Assembly (NCBI GenBank): GCA_965214325.1
Contig: CBDCBG010000005.1
Coordinates: 399,954-463,953, forward strand
Direction: 5' to 3'
DNA length: 64,000 nucleotides
Origin: JAJEFO01 sp965214325
Lineage (GTDB): Bacteria; Pseudomonadota; Alphaproteobacteria; Rhodobacterales; Rhodobacteraceae
The notes beneath the pieces were generated by a model, which was not told where the DNA came from, made no database searches, and was given only the letters and a program-made list of their open reading frames with translations. Positions within the stretch are counted from its first letter, which is position 1; each line of letters starts with the position of its first letter. The position numbers and the translations under genes are program-made. Shown here one piece after another: positions 17,480 through 25,686 of this stretch.

Positions 17480-19413
17480 ATGTTCATCAGGGCAACCAAG
17501 ACCCATGCAACCGACGGCAAGCCCGTCCGCAGCCATCGCCTCGTGCTCTCGGAGCGCATCGGCGACAAGGTCAGGCAGCGCACGCTTCTCAACCTCGGTG
17601 CCGACTATCCGGTGCCGAAGGAGAAATGGCGCGAAGTTGCCGGACTAGCCGAGGCGCTGCTCAACGGCCGCCCGCCCCTGCTCGAAGCCGCGCCGGACGT
17701 GCAGGCCGCAGCCGAGGACATCGTCGCCAGGCTCAGGGCCAGGGGGTTCCGCGTCGAGGCGATGCAGGAAGAGGCGCGCAAGCCCGAAATCGCCACCGTC
17801 GACCTCGACACCCTGGAGCACGAGAACCCGCGCACGGTCGGCTGCGAGCGCCTGTGCCTCAAGGCCCTCGACGATCTCGGCTTCGCCGCAATCCTCCACG
17901 GCCTCGATGTCAAGGGCCGCGACGGGCGCATCGCCAGCGCGCTGGTCGTCGCCAGGATGGTCCATCCCGCCAGCGAGCGTGACACCAGCCGCTGGCTCCG
18001 CCACGACAGCGCGACCGCCGAGCTCCTGGGGCTGGAGGGCGACCGCAAGGCGCTGCGGCGCAAGACGCTCTGCCGCATCGGCGACCGGCTCTGGCGCCAC
18101 CGGGCCGCCATCCAGCGGGAGCTGTTCAACCGTGAGCGCGCGCTGCTCGACCTGCCCGAAACGATCGCCTTTTACGATCTCGCCAATGTCCACTGCCACG
18201 GCCACACCGACGGCGAGCTTCCCAGGTTCGGGCGCTCCAGGCAGAAGCGCGACGACTGTCCGCTCGTCACGCTCGCGCTGGCGCTCGACGGCGCGGGCTT
18301 CCCGCGCAGTTGCGAGATCCTGCCGGGCAACGCGAGCGAGCCGGGCACGCTGGAGGACGCGCTGGACCGGCTCGAGGCGGTGTGCGGCGGCACGGCGCCG
18401 AAGCCCACGGTGGTCATGGACGCGGGCATCGCCACCGAGGAGAACGTCTTGTGGCTGGGCGAGCAGGGCTGCGACTGGATCGCGGTCAGCCGAGGCGGCA
18501 AGCCGCCGCCGCCCGAGGACGGGCCCGAGGCGTTGCTGATCACCAGCGCGCGCCACGAGGTGCGCGCCTGGCGGCTTGCCAGCGAGGACGGCGAGGCGCG
18601 GCTCTACGTCGTCAGCGAGGGCAAGAGGAAGGCCGGGAACGCGATCATCGGCCTCAGGCGGCACCGCTTCGAGGCGGCGCTGGAAAAGCTCCACGGCGGC
18701 CTCCCGGTCAAGGGCCGCCTCAAGCGCCACGACAGGGTGCTGGAGACCATTGGCCGTCTCAAGCAGCGCTTCTCCGCCGTCGCCAGGCACTACGAGGTCA
18801 CGGTCGAGAAGGCGAAAACCGGCCCCAACGCCACCGCCGTGCGCTTCAAGCGCAGGCCCCGATGCGACGAGGCCGACGAGGGCGCGGGCGCCTATGTGCT
18901 GCGCACCAGCCACGTCGACTGGGACATCGAGACGGTCCTTCGGACCTACTGGCGGATCACGGATATCGAGGCGACATTCAGAAGCTTGAAATCCGAGCTC
19001 GGCCTTCGCCCGGTCTGGCACCAGCTCGACCGTCGCATCGCGGCCCACCTGCTGATCGCCGTGCTGGCCTGTCACGCCGTGCATCTGATCCGTACCCGGC
19101 TGGCCGCGCGGGGCATCCACAAGTGCTGGGCATCGATCCGCGGGAGCATGCGGACCTGGGTGCGGATCACCACGCGCCTGCGCCAGACCGACGGCACCTT
19201 GATCGTCAACCGCCAGGACACGCGCCCGGCCGCCGAGGTCGCCCGAATCTCCTCGGCGGCGGGCGTGGAACCCGCCATCCACCGCAGGAGGACCCGCCTG
19301 ACGAACTGACAGAATCTCGCAAAATGTAGTGCCATGTTGGAATCGGTCGAGAAAAATATCGTGTCAACTCAAAACGCTAAAGGATGGGATAAGCGAAAAA
19401 GTGCCAACTTGGG
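17254..19413 (+). mobile_element. IS1634-family insertion sequence
   Basis: The element is bounded by inverted repeats: CCCAAGTTGGCACTTTTTTC at 17254 and its complement GAAAAAGTGCCAACTTGGG ending at 19413, differing by one T. It is about 2.16 kb with one transposase gene. On the right it directly abuts an IS1595 transposase fragment, so it truncated an older IS. No target duplication is evident. Confidence 0.85.
17480..19309 (+). CDS. IS1634-family transposase
   Basis: The intact transposase has 609 residues and starts MFIRATKTHATDGKPVRSHR. DDE motifs of the IS4-like superfamily are visible: FYDLANVHCHG with the first Asp, VVMDAGIATEENV with the second, and the ITDIEATFRSLKSELGLRP segment with the catalytic Glu. 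The C-terminus contains HLLIAVLACHAVHLIRTRL. The transposase is distinct from the two IS1634-type copies at the window edges. Confidence 0.92.
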   Translation: MFIRATKTHATDGKPVRSHRLVLSERIGDKVRQRTLLNLGADYPVPKEKWREVAGLAEALLNGRPPLLEAAPDVQAAAEDIVARLRARGFRVEAMQEEARKPEIATVDLDTLEHENPRTVGCERLCLKALDDLGFAAILHGLDVKGRDGRIASALVVARMVHPASERDTSRWLRHDSATAELLGLEGDRKALRRKTLCRIGDRLWRHRAAIQRELFNRERALLDLPETIAFYDLANVHCHGHTDGELPRFGRSRQKRDDCPLVTLALALDGAGFPRSCEILPGNASEPGTLEDALDRLEAVCGGTAPKPTVVMDAGIATEENVLWLGEQGCDWIAVSRGGKPPPPEDGPEALLITSARHEVRAWRLASEDGEARLYVVSEGKRKAGNAIIGLRRHRFEAALEKLHGGLPVKGRLKRHDRVLETIGRLKQRFSAVARHYEVTVEKAKTGPNATAVRFKRRPRCDEADEGAGAYVLRTSHVDWDIETVLRTYWRITDIEATFRSLKSELGLRPVWHQLDRRIAAHLLIAVLACHAVHLIRTRLAARGIHKCWASIRGSMRTWVRITTRLRQTDGTLIVNRQDTRPAAEVARISSAAGVEPAIHRRRTRLTN

Positions 19414-19607
19414 TGAAGACATGGTTTCTCGCCGCGCATCTCGTGGCCACGCATTCCAACGGGATGTCCGCGCTCCAGCTCCAGGCGCAGCCCGGGATCG
19501 GCAGCTGCAAGACGGCCTGGCTGCTGCTGCACAAGCTGCGCCGTGCCATGGTCGACCCGGACCGGAGCCTGCTGCAGGGGATCGCGGAGGTCGACGAGAT
19601 GCCGTAA
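19414..19607 (+). pseudogene. IS1595-family transposase, middle fragment
   Basis: The frame reads VKTWFLAAHLVATHSNGMSA and LLLHKLRRAMVDPDRSLLQG, ending EVDEMP before a stop. This is the zinc-finger-distal and first catalytic part of an IS1595 (ISXO2-like) transposase. Its N-terminus is lost at the IS1634 junction, and its C-terminal half continues at about 21040 after an IS110-type insertion. Confidence 0.8.
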
Positions 19608-21040
19608 CGAGGCGGCGATTCGCACCGACGCCGGTTCGGATTGGAACGTGGGTAGGTCGCCGGTCCGGTGTCGTTGTCCCTGCTGGCACGCACGACATGT
19701 GCCGTCGTGAGTGGCGGAGGCGGTCCCGAGGGAGCGCTTCCTGATCGAAGTGCAATGGAAAGGACAGCGACAATGGAAATCCTTGCCGGACCGGACGTGT
19801 CGGTGGCAAGCACGTCTGCTTGCGCGCCCGGCGTCGATGGCAGGATCGTGAACGAAGCGAAGGTGCCTTCGGATCCCGGATCGCCCGTCGAGCACATGCA
19901 TGGCCTGCCCGGCGGCATCGCGGCTGTCGGCCTGGAGGCCGGCCCCTCTCAGGACGGACCGGCGGGATGCCGAGGGCATCGCGCAGCTGCTGCGGACGGG
20001 ATGGTTCCAGCCCGTGCACTGCAGGCCGGTCGCGTCCCGGGAGACGCGGGCCCTGCCGGGCTCGCGCAACGCGCTCGCGGAAGGCCTGACGCGGCCTAAA
20101 CTCCCGGTGCGCGGCATTCTCCGCAACTTCGGCCTGAAGCCCGGCCGGGTCTCGAAAGGGGACTGCGAGGAGCGGGTCCGGGAGCCGGCCTCGGGCAACG
20201 CGACGCTGCCGGACGCCACCTGCCGGCAGCTGATGACGATGCCCGGCACGGGACCGGTCACGGCGACGGCCTTCGTCGCCGCGGTCGACGACCCGGCCCG
20301 GTTCCGAAGGGCCAGGGACATCGGCGCCCGGGCGGGACTGACGCCGAAGCGGAACCAGTCGGGAGAGACGGCCGTGTCGGGCGGGATCTCGAAGACCGGC
20401 AACGTCGCGTTGCGCACGGCGCTCTTCCAGGCGGCCACGGCGATGCCGGCCGGCACGAGGAAGATGGACTGGCTGAAGTCCCGGGCGCTGCGCGTGGCAG
20501 GAAGCGCGCCACGGCCGCGCCGGCCCGGCGCATGGCCGTGGTTCCGCTCCGGATGTGGCTGGACGGGACGGAGTTCCGCTTCACCCGCGAGCAGGCGATG
20601 TCGCCTGACCCGGCATGAGCATGGCTGCACCGGATCCGCGGTCCGTGACGAAGAGGGAAGGAGCGGGCACTGCCTCTTGAAAGGCATCCCGTCCACGGAC
20701 GTCCCCTTGCCGGAACGCGGTCCCCGATGATGTCGTCGGACGCCTCGTTGCCGAACCGCACTTGTCGTGCTCGAGCACGCTGACGAGATTGACGCTCGGG
20801 GACCGAATTGGACCAGGCATCATGCAGGCGGCCGACGAGCCGGCCACGGACGGAAGGAAGATGCCCGGCGGCGGACGCGAGCGGACCTTCCCGGAAACCC
20901 TCGGCTCCAGGCTTGGACGTCAACGCCGCTCCCGGCACCAACGCCGCGAAACTTGCCGCCGGCGACGGGATCGTGTTGTCAGGTTCGGGCGTCATGGCCG
21001 CTCATGCGCAGGACTTAGTGCTTGACGTGGGGGGCCCCAT
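19603..21040 (+). mobile_element. Degenerate IS110-type element inside an IS1595 copy
   Basis: Sequence between the two IS1595 transposase parts carries an IS110-like transposase pseudogene. The junctions read ATGCCG|T at the left and T|TACGGAAGG at the right, so the original IS1595 sequence was probably continuous there. Exact ends are uncertain by a few bases. Confidence 0.65.
19773..20618 (+). pseudogene. IS110-family transposase, frameshifted
   Basis: The reading starts MEILAGPDVSVASTSACAPG, shifts to a frame with LRTDRRDAEGIAQLLRTGWF, and continues with the C-terminal helix-hairpin-helix motif MPGTGPVTATAFVAAVDDPA and IGARAGLTPKRNQSGE. A further frameshift near 20505 is needed to read the usual end (MAVVPLRMWLDGTEFRFTRE). 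The DEDD core is shortened. At least two frameshifts make it non-functional. Confidence 0.8.
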
Positions 21041-21578
21041 TACGGAAGGCGTCCGTGCCCTGCCGCGACGGCAGCGGCGCGGAAGGGGCGCGGAAGGGGC
21101 GAAGGGCGTGTCAGGCCGGGGCCGCAGCGCCGACGGCAGGATCCTCATGGCCGGGGCGGTCGAGATCCCGGAATGCGGGAAGCCGCGCCGCATCCGGCTG
21201 AAGGCCGTGGAAAACCACGCCTCCGAGGCTCTGCACGGGTTCGTGTCGGACGCGGTCGCACCCGGCGCGCGGGTCGTCACCGACGGCTGGCTCGGGTACA
21301 GCGGCCTGCCCGACAACCCGTGGGAGGAAAGGGTGGTCGGCGACCGCAAGGCGCACGAGATCCTGACCTGGGTCCACCGGGTCTTCTCGAACCTGAAGCG
21401 CCGGGCCCTGGGGGTGCATCACGGGCTGAGACGCAAGCACGTCCAGCGCTGCCTGGACGAGTTCGTCTTCCGCTGGAACCGGCGCCGCCACCGGCGGACC
21501 TCGCTCGACAGTCTCCTCGGCATCGGCCTCGGGCTGCCGCCCGCAACGTATCAGGACATCGTCGAAGGCCGCGCCTGA
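21040..21578 (+). pseudogene. IS1595-family transposase, C-terminal part
   Basis: The frame contains GRSADGRILMAGAVEIPECG, VAPGARVVTDGWLGYSGLPD, HEILTWVHRVFSNLKRRALG and FVFRWNRRRHRRTSLDSLLG, the ISXO2-like DDE domain. It is the continuation of the fragment at 19414-19607. The frames of the two parts do not match after removal of the IS110 insert, so the gene was already decayed or has mutated since. Confidence 0.8.
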
Positions 21579-21956
21579 CGCGGCCCCGGCGCCGGAACCC
21601 CGCGCCCGCAGTCCGTCCACGTCCCCGCATCTCGGAAGCCTCCGCCGCCGGGACCGCCTTGCGGCCGTGCCGGCGCGTTCTGCGCAACGGATCCGGGAAA
21701 CCGGCCGCGCGGGCGCCGACACAACATCGGCCCTAACCCAACATAGGAACCAAAAGTCCCACAACGGGCCGGTGCCAGCGGGAACCGGAGCTCTCAGAGG
21801 CCGTTGACGGGCGATTGCGCAGGCAAATGCCACTGTTTGTGACTGAGAGCATCGAAAAGTCCCTGAAATTTCGCCTGTATCCCAGAGTCGCGCGTGAGCT
21901 TGACAGGAATTGCCGTCATTTCAGGCGTGTGGTGGCCTGAGTTCCCGGATTCTCTC
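21579..21956. other. Non-coding IS debris
   Basis: This 380-bp interval follows the IS1595 remnant. It includes AT-poor, GC-rich sequence and no supported gene or RNA. It probably contains the right end of IS1595, which I could not place exactly. Confidence 0.4.
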
Positions 21957-22198
21957 CGGCCCCCGTTCCACTCTGAAGTGCAACACCATAGGTGGTGGGC
22001 TTCTGTGTGTTCGGCACAGGATATTGCAAGTCGGCCAGATGGCGGCGACAGTCCCGGTTGCGAGACCAGGAGACCGCCATGCCAAAGGGCTACCGCCACC
22101 TGACCCAAGAAGAACGGTGCCAGATTTGCGCGCTGAGGAAAAGCGGGCTTTCGGAACCAGCCAGCAGCTCGACCGCAGCGAAGCCGTCGCGGCCCTGA
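21957..22198 (+). mobile_element. Truncated IS30-family element, left end and N-terminus only
   Basis: The leader CCCCGTTCCACTCTGAAGTG is followed by a short gene start at 22080 (MPKGYRHLTQEERCQICALR) that breaks off after about 30 residues. The same leader and gene start recur at 23707, showing two copies of the same IS30 end in the region. This copy has only the first helix-turn-helix part of the transposase. Confidence 0.7.
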
Positions 22199-22204
22199 CA
22201 AGGC

Positions 22205-22403
22205 CCTGAGAGGCAGCCGCATCCCGGCGGTTCCAGGGCGCCGCCGGAAAGACCCCGGTTCCTGACAGCGAAACACCCGGCGACCGAAAACGGGGCCCGT
22301 GGCCGCTCGTCAATGGCTCCACCCGGCGCGGAACAGCCCGATTCGGCCTCCGTTCACCGGCTGCCGGAAAGATCTGTCGCAGCGTGGGAAAGTCCTGCCA
22401 AAT
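22205..22403. repeat. Direct repeat, copy 1 (about 195 bp)
   Basis: The sequence from GAGAGGCAGCCGCATCCCGG is nearly identical over about 75 bp to copy 2 starting at 22564. Similarity continues imperfectly to the shared end CAGCGTGGGAAAGTCCTG. The two copies flank the 133-bp inverted-repeat element. It probably derives from an unidentified IS. Confidence 0.65.
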
Positions 22404-22429
22404 GTCAATGCCGGTCAGGCATGCAATCA

Positions 22430-22562
22430 GAACCACCAAAATCCGCGGGGTCAACCGGAACGGGGACTCTGAGACCACGCCGGCTGTAGGCGTCACAGCG
22501 CGGCCTGCATGGACAGAAATCGCGGCCCGTCGGCCACGTGAGCCCGCGGATTTTGGTGGTTC
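22430..22562. mobile_element. 133-bp inverted-repeat element (MITE-like)
   Basis: The left end GAACCACCAAAATCCGCGGG and the complement ending at 22562 form terminal repeats of about 22 bp. Between them are about 90 bp without coding capacity. The ends resemble those of the second ISKra4-type element (AGCACCAAAACCTGGGGGTC), so this may be a non-autonomous derivative mobilised by a related transposase. Confidence 0.6.
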
Positions 22563-22563
22563 C

Positions 22564-22757
22564 CAGAGAGGCAGCCGCATCCCGGCGGTTCCAGGGCGCC
22601 GCCGGAAAGACCCCGGTTCCTGACAGCGAAACACCCGGCGACCGGATACGGGGCCTGCGGGTGGCTCCGCAGCCGCGGAACCCGGCCAGGCAAGACAGTT
22701 CGCGCTCCGTTCGTCGGTTGCCGGTCAAGATCAGCGGCAGCGTGGGAAAGTCCTGTC
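22564..22757. repeat. Direct repeat, copy 2 (about 195 bp)
   Basis: This is the partner of the repeat at 22205-22403. It runs up to the stop codon of the MBL-fold gene and again ends with AGCGTGGGAAAGTCCTG. Confidence 0.65.
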
Positions 22758-23639
22758 TCATAGCCTGAGCTGGTAGGCCGCCGGCACCCAGCGATAGCCC
22801 CCATCTGCGGCTTCGACGAAGCCCACTGACGGAAACGGCATGTGATGGCCGACAACGAGGAGGCCGTCATGCGCCGTCATTTGGAGCACACGCTTTCTGG
22901 TCTCGATCGCCATCAGCTTGTCGTCATCGTAGCCAACCGTGTTTGCAGGATGCCCGACGGAGAAGACGTAGTGGATCGCAACGTCGCCCCAGATCAACGC
23001 CTCCTTTCCGGATGAACGGGCTCGATACATCATGTGCCCGGGCGAATGCCCGAAAGCGGCCTCGGCCGTGATGCCAGTCACGACCTCGTCTCCGTCCTCG
23101 AGAAAACGAAGCTGCGCCTCCAGCGGCGCGACGATGTCCAGAAACATCCGCCGGTTTTCTGCGCGCTGCGGGGGGATGCCATCTCCTGATTTCCAGGCAT
23201 CGAATTCGCGTCGTCCGATCATGAGGTCGGCATTCGGGAAAGCGATCTCGCCATTTTCCAGCAACCCGCCAATGTGGTCGGGGTGAACGTGGGTAAACGC
23301 GACGACGTCGATGTCTTCCGGTGCGTAGCCCGCTTTCTTGAGCCGTTCCTGCAGAAAGCCAGCCCCGTTCTTTCGGCGGAAATGACCGCACCCGGTGTCA
23401 AAAAGCACCAGGTTCCTGCCCGTGTTCACGAGGGTCGGAACGAAATTGTTCTCAAGCCGGTCAGCGGGCAGTCTGGCCGCCTGTGCGACAGCGGAGATCT
23501 CATCCTCGCTCTTGCCAAGTAGAAAAGGCGGGTTGATCGCCATCGCCATCGCGCCATCCAGGATCGTTGTGACCTCGAAGCCGCCGAGAACAAACCGATG
23601 AACCGGATGGCGGAGTGGGCCGAGAAGGGAAGCGGACAT
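22758..23639 (-). CDS. MBL-fold metallo-hydrolase
   Basis: This intact 293-residue protein starts MSASLLGPLRHPVHRFVLGG. The metal-binding motif FTHVHPDHIGG is at about residues 115-125; further ligands are likely in FGHSPGHMMY (His), WGDVAIHY (Asp) and VVGHHMPFP (His). This fits the lactonase-like branch of the metallo-beta-lactamase superfamily (AiiA/AttM-like hydrolases). No signal peptide is seen. It is the only intact non-IS gene between 17.2 and 24.5 kb and is bordered by IS-end-like repeats, suggesting it moved with them. The substrate is unknown. Confidence 0.87.
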   Translation of the reverse strand: MSASLLGPLRHPVHRFVLGGFEVTTILDGAMAMAINPPFLLGKSEDEISAVAQAARLPADRLENNFVPTLVNTGRNLVLFDTGCGHFRRKNGAGFLQERLKKAGYAPEDIDVVAFTHVHPDHIGGLLENGEIAFPNADLMIGRREFDAWKSGDGIPPQRAENRRMFLDIVAPLEAQLRFLEDGDEVVTGITAEAAFGHSPGHMMYRARSSGKEALIWGDVAIHYVFSVGHPANTVGYDDDKLMAIETRKRVLQMTAHDGLLVVGHHMPFPSVGFVEAADGGYRWVPAAYQLRL

Positions 23640-23706
23640 TGCGGGGGCCTTTCAGGGGAGTGCCAAGATCTCCGGGGTCAAGCGGCGACCTTTTCGTTTC
23701 ATGACT

Positions 23707-24112
23707 GCCCCCGTTCCACTCTGAAGTGCATACGAGGTAGTGGGTGCCTGTTTTTCGGCACAGGATGTTGCATGTGGGCCAGATGGCGGCGACAGTCCCG
23801 GTTGTGAAGCCAGGAGACCGCCATGCCAAAGGGCTGCCGCCACCTGACCCGGGAAGAACGGTGCCAGATTTGCGCGCTGAGGAAAAGCGGGCTTTCGGAA
23901 CCAGCGATCGCACGGCAGCCGGGCCGCGACCGGACGACGGTCTGGCGCGAGGTGCGCCGGAACGGCGGCGGGCGCGGCCATCGGCACAGGCAGGCGCGCA
24001 GGGGAAGGCGTCGGCACGGCGCAGCGCGGCCTCGTCGGTGCCCGGGAAGATGACGCCGGAGCGGTGGCGACTGGTGGGGGACAGGCTGGCCGACAGCTGG
24101 AGCCCCGAGCTT
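23707..24112 (+). pseudogene. IS30-family transposase, 5' fragment with frameshift
   Basis: The same leader as at 21957 precedes ATG 23823 (MPKGCRHLTREERCQICALR). The helix-turn-helix GRDRTTVWREVRRNGGGRGH follows, then a frameshift near 23980 into a frame reading KMTPERWRLVGDRLADSWSP. The sequence then ends at an ISAs1 fragment. The DDE domain is absent. Confidence 0.75.
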
Positions 24113-24114
24113 CT

Positions 24115-24582
24115 GCCTGGAGCACGGCTGGCCGCAGGACGCGGGCATCGCGGTCGACGGCAAGACAATCTGCGGCGCGGTGGACGAAGAAGGGCGCCAG
24201 ACGCATGTGCTCGGCGCAAGCAGCCATGGCGTCTCCGCGCCTCTTGCTCAAGAAAAACCGTCCTGATCACCGATGGCGACCAGGAGAAGGCCACCAACGA
24301 AATCGGCGTCTTCATCCCGACCATGAACCTGATCCCGGACATCGCCGGCCGCACCGTCACCGCCGACGCCCTGCTCGCCCGGACGGCGATCGCGTCCTGC
24401 CTGCATGGCCGGGGCGCCCGCTTCCTGCTGGTCGCCAAGGGCAACCGGAAGAACCTGCTCGAGGAGGTCAGGGGCCACTTCGCCTCGCAGTCCCCGAAGA
24501 CGGCCGACTTCGAGAGCCGCTCGCCGCAGCCGGAGCACGGCCGCATCGAGGCGCGCTTGTCGCGATCGAGGGCCCTGGCGCC
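24115..24582 (+). pseudogene. ISAs1-family transposase fragment
   Basis: One frame reads GIAVDGKTICGAVDEEGRQT and HVLGASSHGVSAPLAQEKPS, the DDE region around the first Asp. Another frame continues KATNEIGVFIPTMNLIPDIA and GRTVTADALLARTAIASCLH. A frameshift near 24250 separates them, and both ends of the gene are missing. Its right edge is fused to the truncated prepilin-peptidase-like gene. Confidence 0.75.
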
Positions 24583-25074
24583 TGGTCGGAGGCGGTCGCC
24601 GTCGCGCTGCTAGCCGGAGGCGCGGCACGGATCGCGTCGTGGATGCGCCCGGGCGGGATCGGGCGCGGGGACATCATGCTGTTCGCCGTCGTCGGTCTCG
24701 TCGCGGGTCCTGTCCTCCTGACGCCCGTCCTTTGCCTTGCCGTCGCGTTCTACCTCGCGTCCTGCGCCGCCTACGGGCTGGCGCGCGGGAAACGTCCGCT
24801 GCGGCTGTTCAGGCACATGGTTCCTGCGGCGCTGCCGTTCATGGCGGCGCTGGCGCCCGTCTTCGCCTGGCGCGTCGCGTCGGGCATCCGGCCCGACCTC
24901 GTGGCGCCGGCGGAACATTGGGCCGTCGCGATCGCGCTTGCCGGGACGCTGGCCCTTTCGGGCGGGCTCCTGGCCGCCGCGCTGCCCATGGCCGTCCGCC
25001 GCCGCGCGATGGCCGGAAGCTCGGGCGACCTGCGGCGCCCCACCCATCAACCCAACCAGCGAGAGGAAACCTGA
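24583..25074 (+). pseudogene. 5'-truncated membrane protein, prepilin-peptidase-like
   Basis: About 163 residues remain, with four to five hydrophobic segments. The motif GIGRGDIMLFAVVGL contains the GxGD signature of A24-type prepilin peptidases. The first catalytic Asp and the N-terminus are lost at the ISAs1 junction. It overlaps no neighbour but runs to within a base of the next small gene. Such peptidases process pilins in some conjugative elements. The family call rests on one motif and the membrane topology. Confidence 0.5.
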
Positions 25075-25075
25075 A

Positions 25076-25327
25076 ATGGCACATTTCAACATCGTCGTGC
25101 CCGTGCAAGTCGGCGAGCAGACGCGATACCGTCGCGTCGGCGCGCTGTTCGAGAACCGCGCGAAGGACAGCGGGGAGGTCTACTACAAGATCGTGCTGGA
25201 CTTCCCGGTGGGCGCCACCGAGATGCTCGCGTTCGAGCCGCGGTCCCACGAGGACGAGACGGCGTCGGGCGACGGCGCGGCCGCAACGTGCGGCCAGGCC
25301 GCCGCGTCGGGCACGGCCTCGGCGTGA
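25076..25327 (+). CDS. Small conserved protein of unknown function (83 aa)
   Basis: The protein starts MAHFNIVVPVQVGEQTRYRR at ATG 25076 behind GAGAGGAAAC. It continues VGALFENRAKDSGEVYYKIV and LDFPVGATEMLAFEPRSHED, a compact beta-rich region, then an Ala/Ser tail. The stop overlaps the GTG start of the TolA-like gene (GTGA). I recognise no named domain. The short distance from the prepilin-peptidase-like gene suggests one operon belonging to the transfer region. Confidence 0.65.
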   Translation: MAHFNIVVPVQVGEQTRYRRVGALFENRAKDSGEVYYKIVLDFPVGATEMLAFEPRSHEDETASGDGAAATCGQAAASGTASA

Positions 25328-25686
25328 CGATTCGGGGCGCAGTCGTGACCGGCCTCCTTGCGTGCGCCGCAGGGGTGGTCGTTGCCGTGCTGCTGTTCCC
25401 GCCGTGGGTCTTCCCCTCGGAGCCGGTTCGTTTCGAGCCGGTCCCGCCCATTCTGGAAACGGCCCTGCGCCCGCCGCCGAGCGCAGGTGAACGGAAGGCG
25501 TTCGGCCTCAATGTCGGACAATGCTGGAATGTCGGAGGCCTGTCGGAATGCGCGTTCGCGACAACGGTGATTGCGAGCTTCAACATGGAGCGGACCGGCA
25601 AGCCGGACTTCTCGTCGATCAGGACGGACTCGTTCCATGGCGGCGGCGGCCGAGACGTTCGAATCGGCGCGTCGAGCCATAATTCG
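25324..25686 (+). pseudogene. TolA/TonB-like gene, 5' part, interrupted
   Basis: A GTG start overlaps the previous stop. One transmembrane anchor (about residues 5-27) is followed by GLNVGQCWNVGGLSECAFAT and TTVIASFNMERTGKPDFSSI, typical of TolA C-terminal domains. A one-base frameshift near 25640 moves the reading to AAAETFESARRAIIR. The gene is then cut at 25686/25687 by ISNCY. Its last codons are at 30555-30635 behind a second insertion. Confidence 0.75.

Noticed and set aside
17645..19282. 545-codon antisense frame over the IS1634 transposase
   Set aside because: No domain content; the plus-strand transposase has all DDE motifs and element ends.
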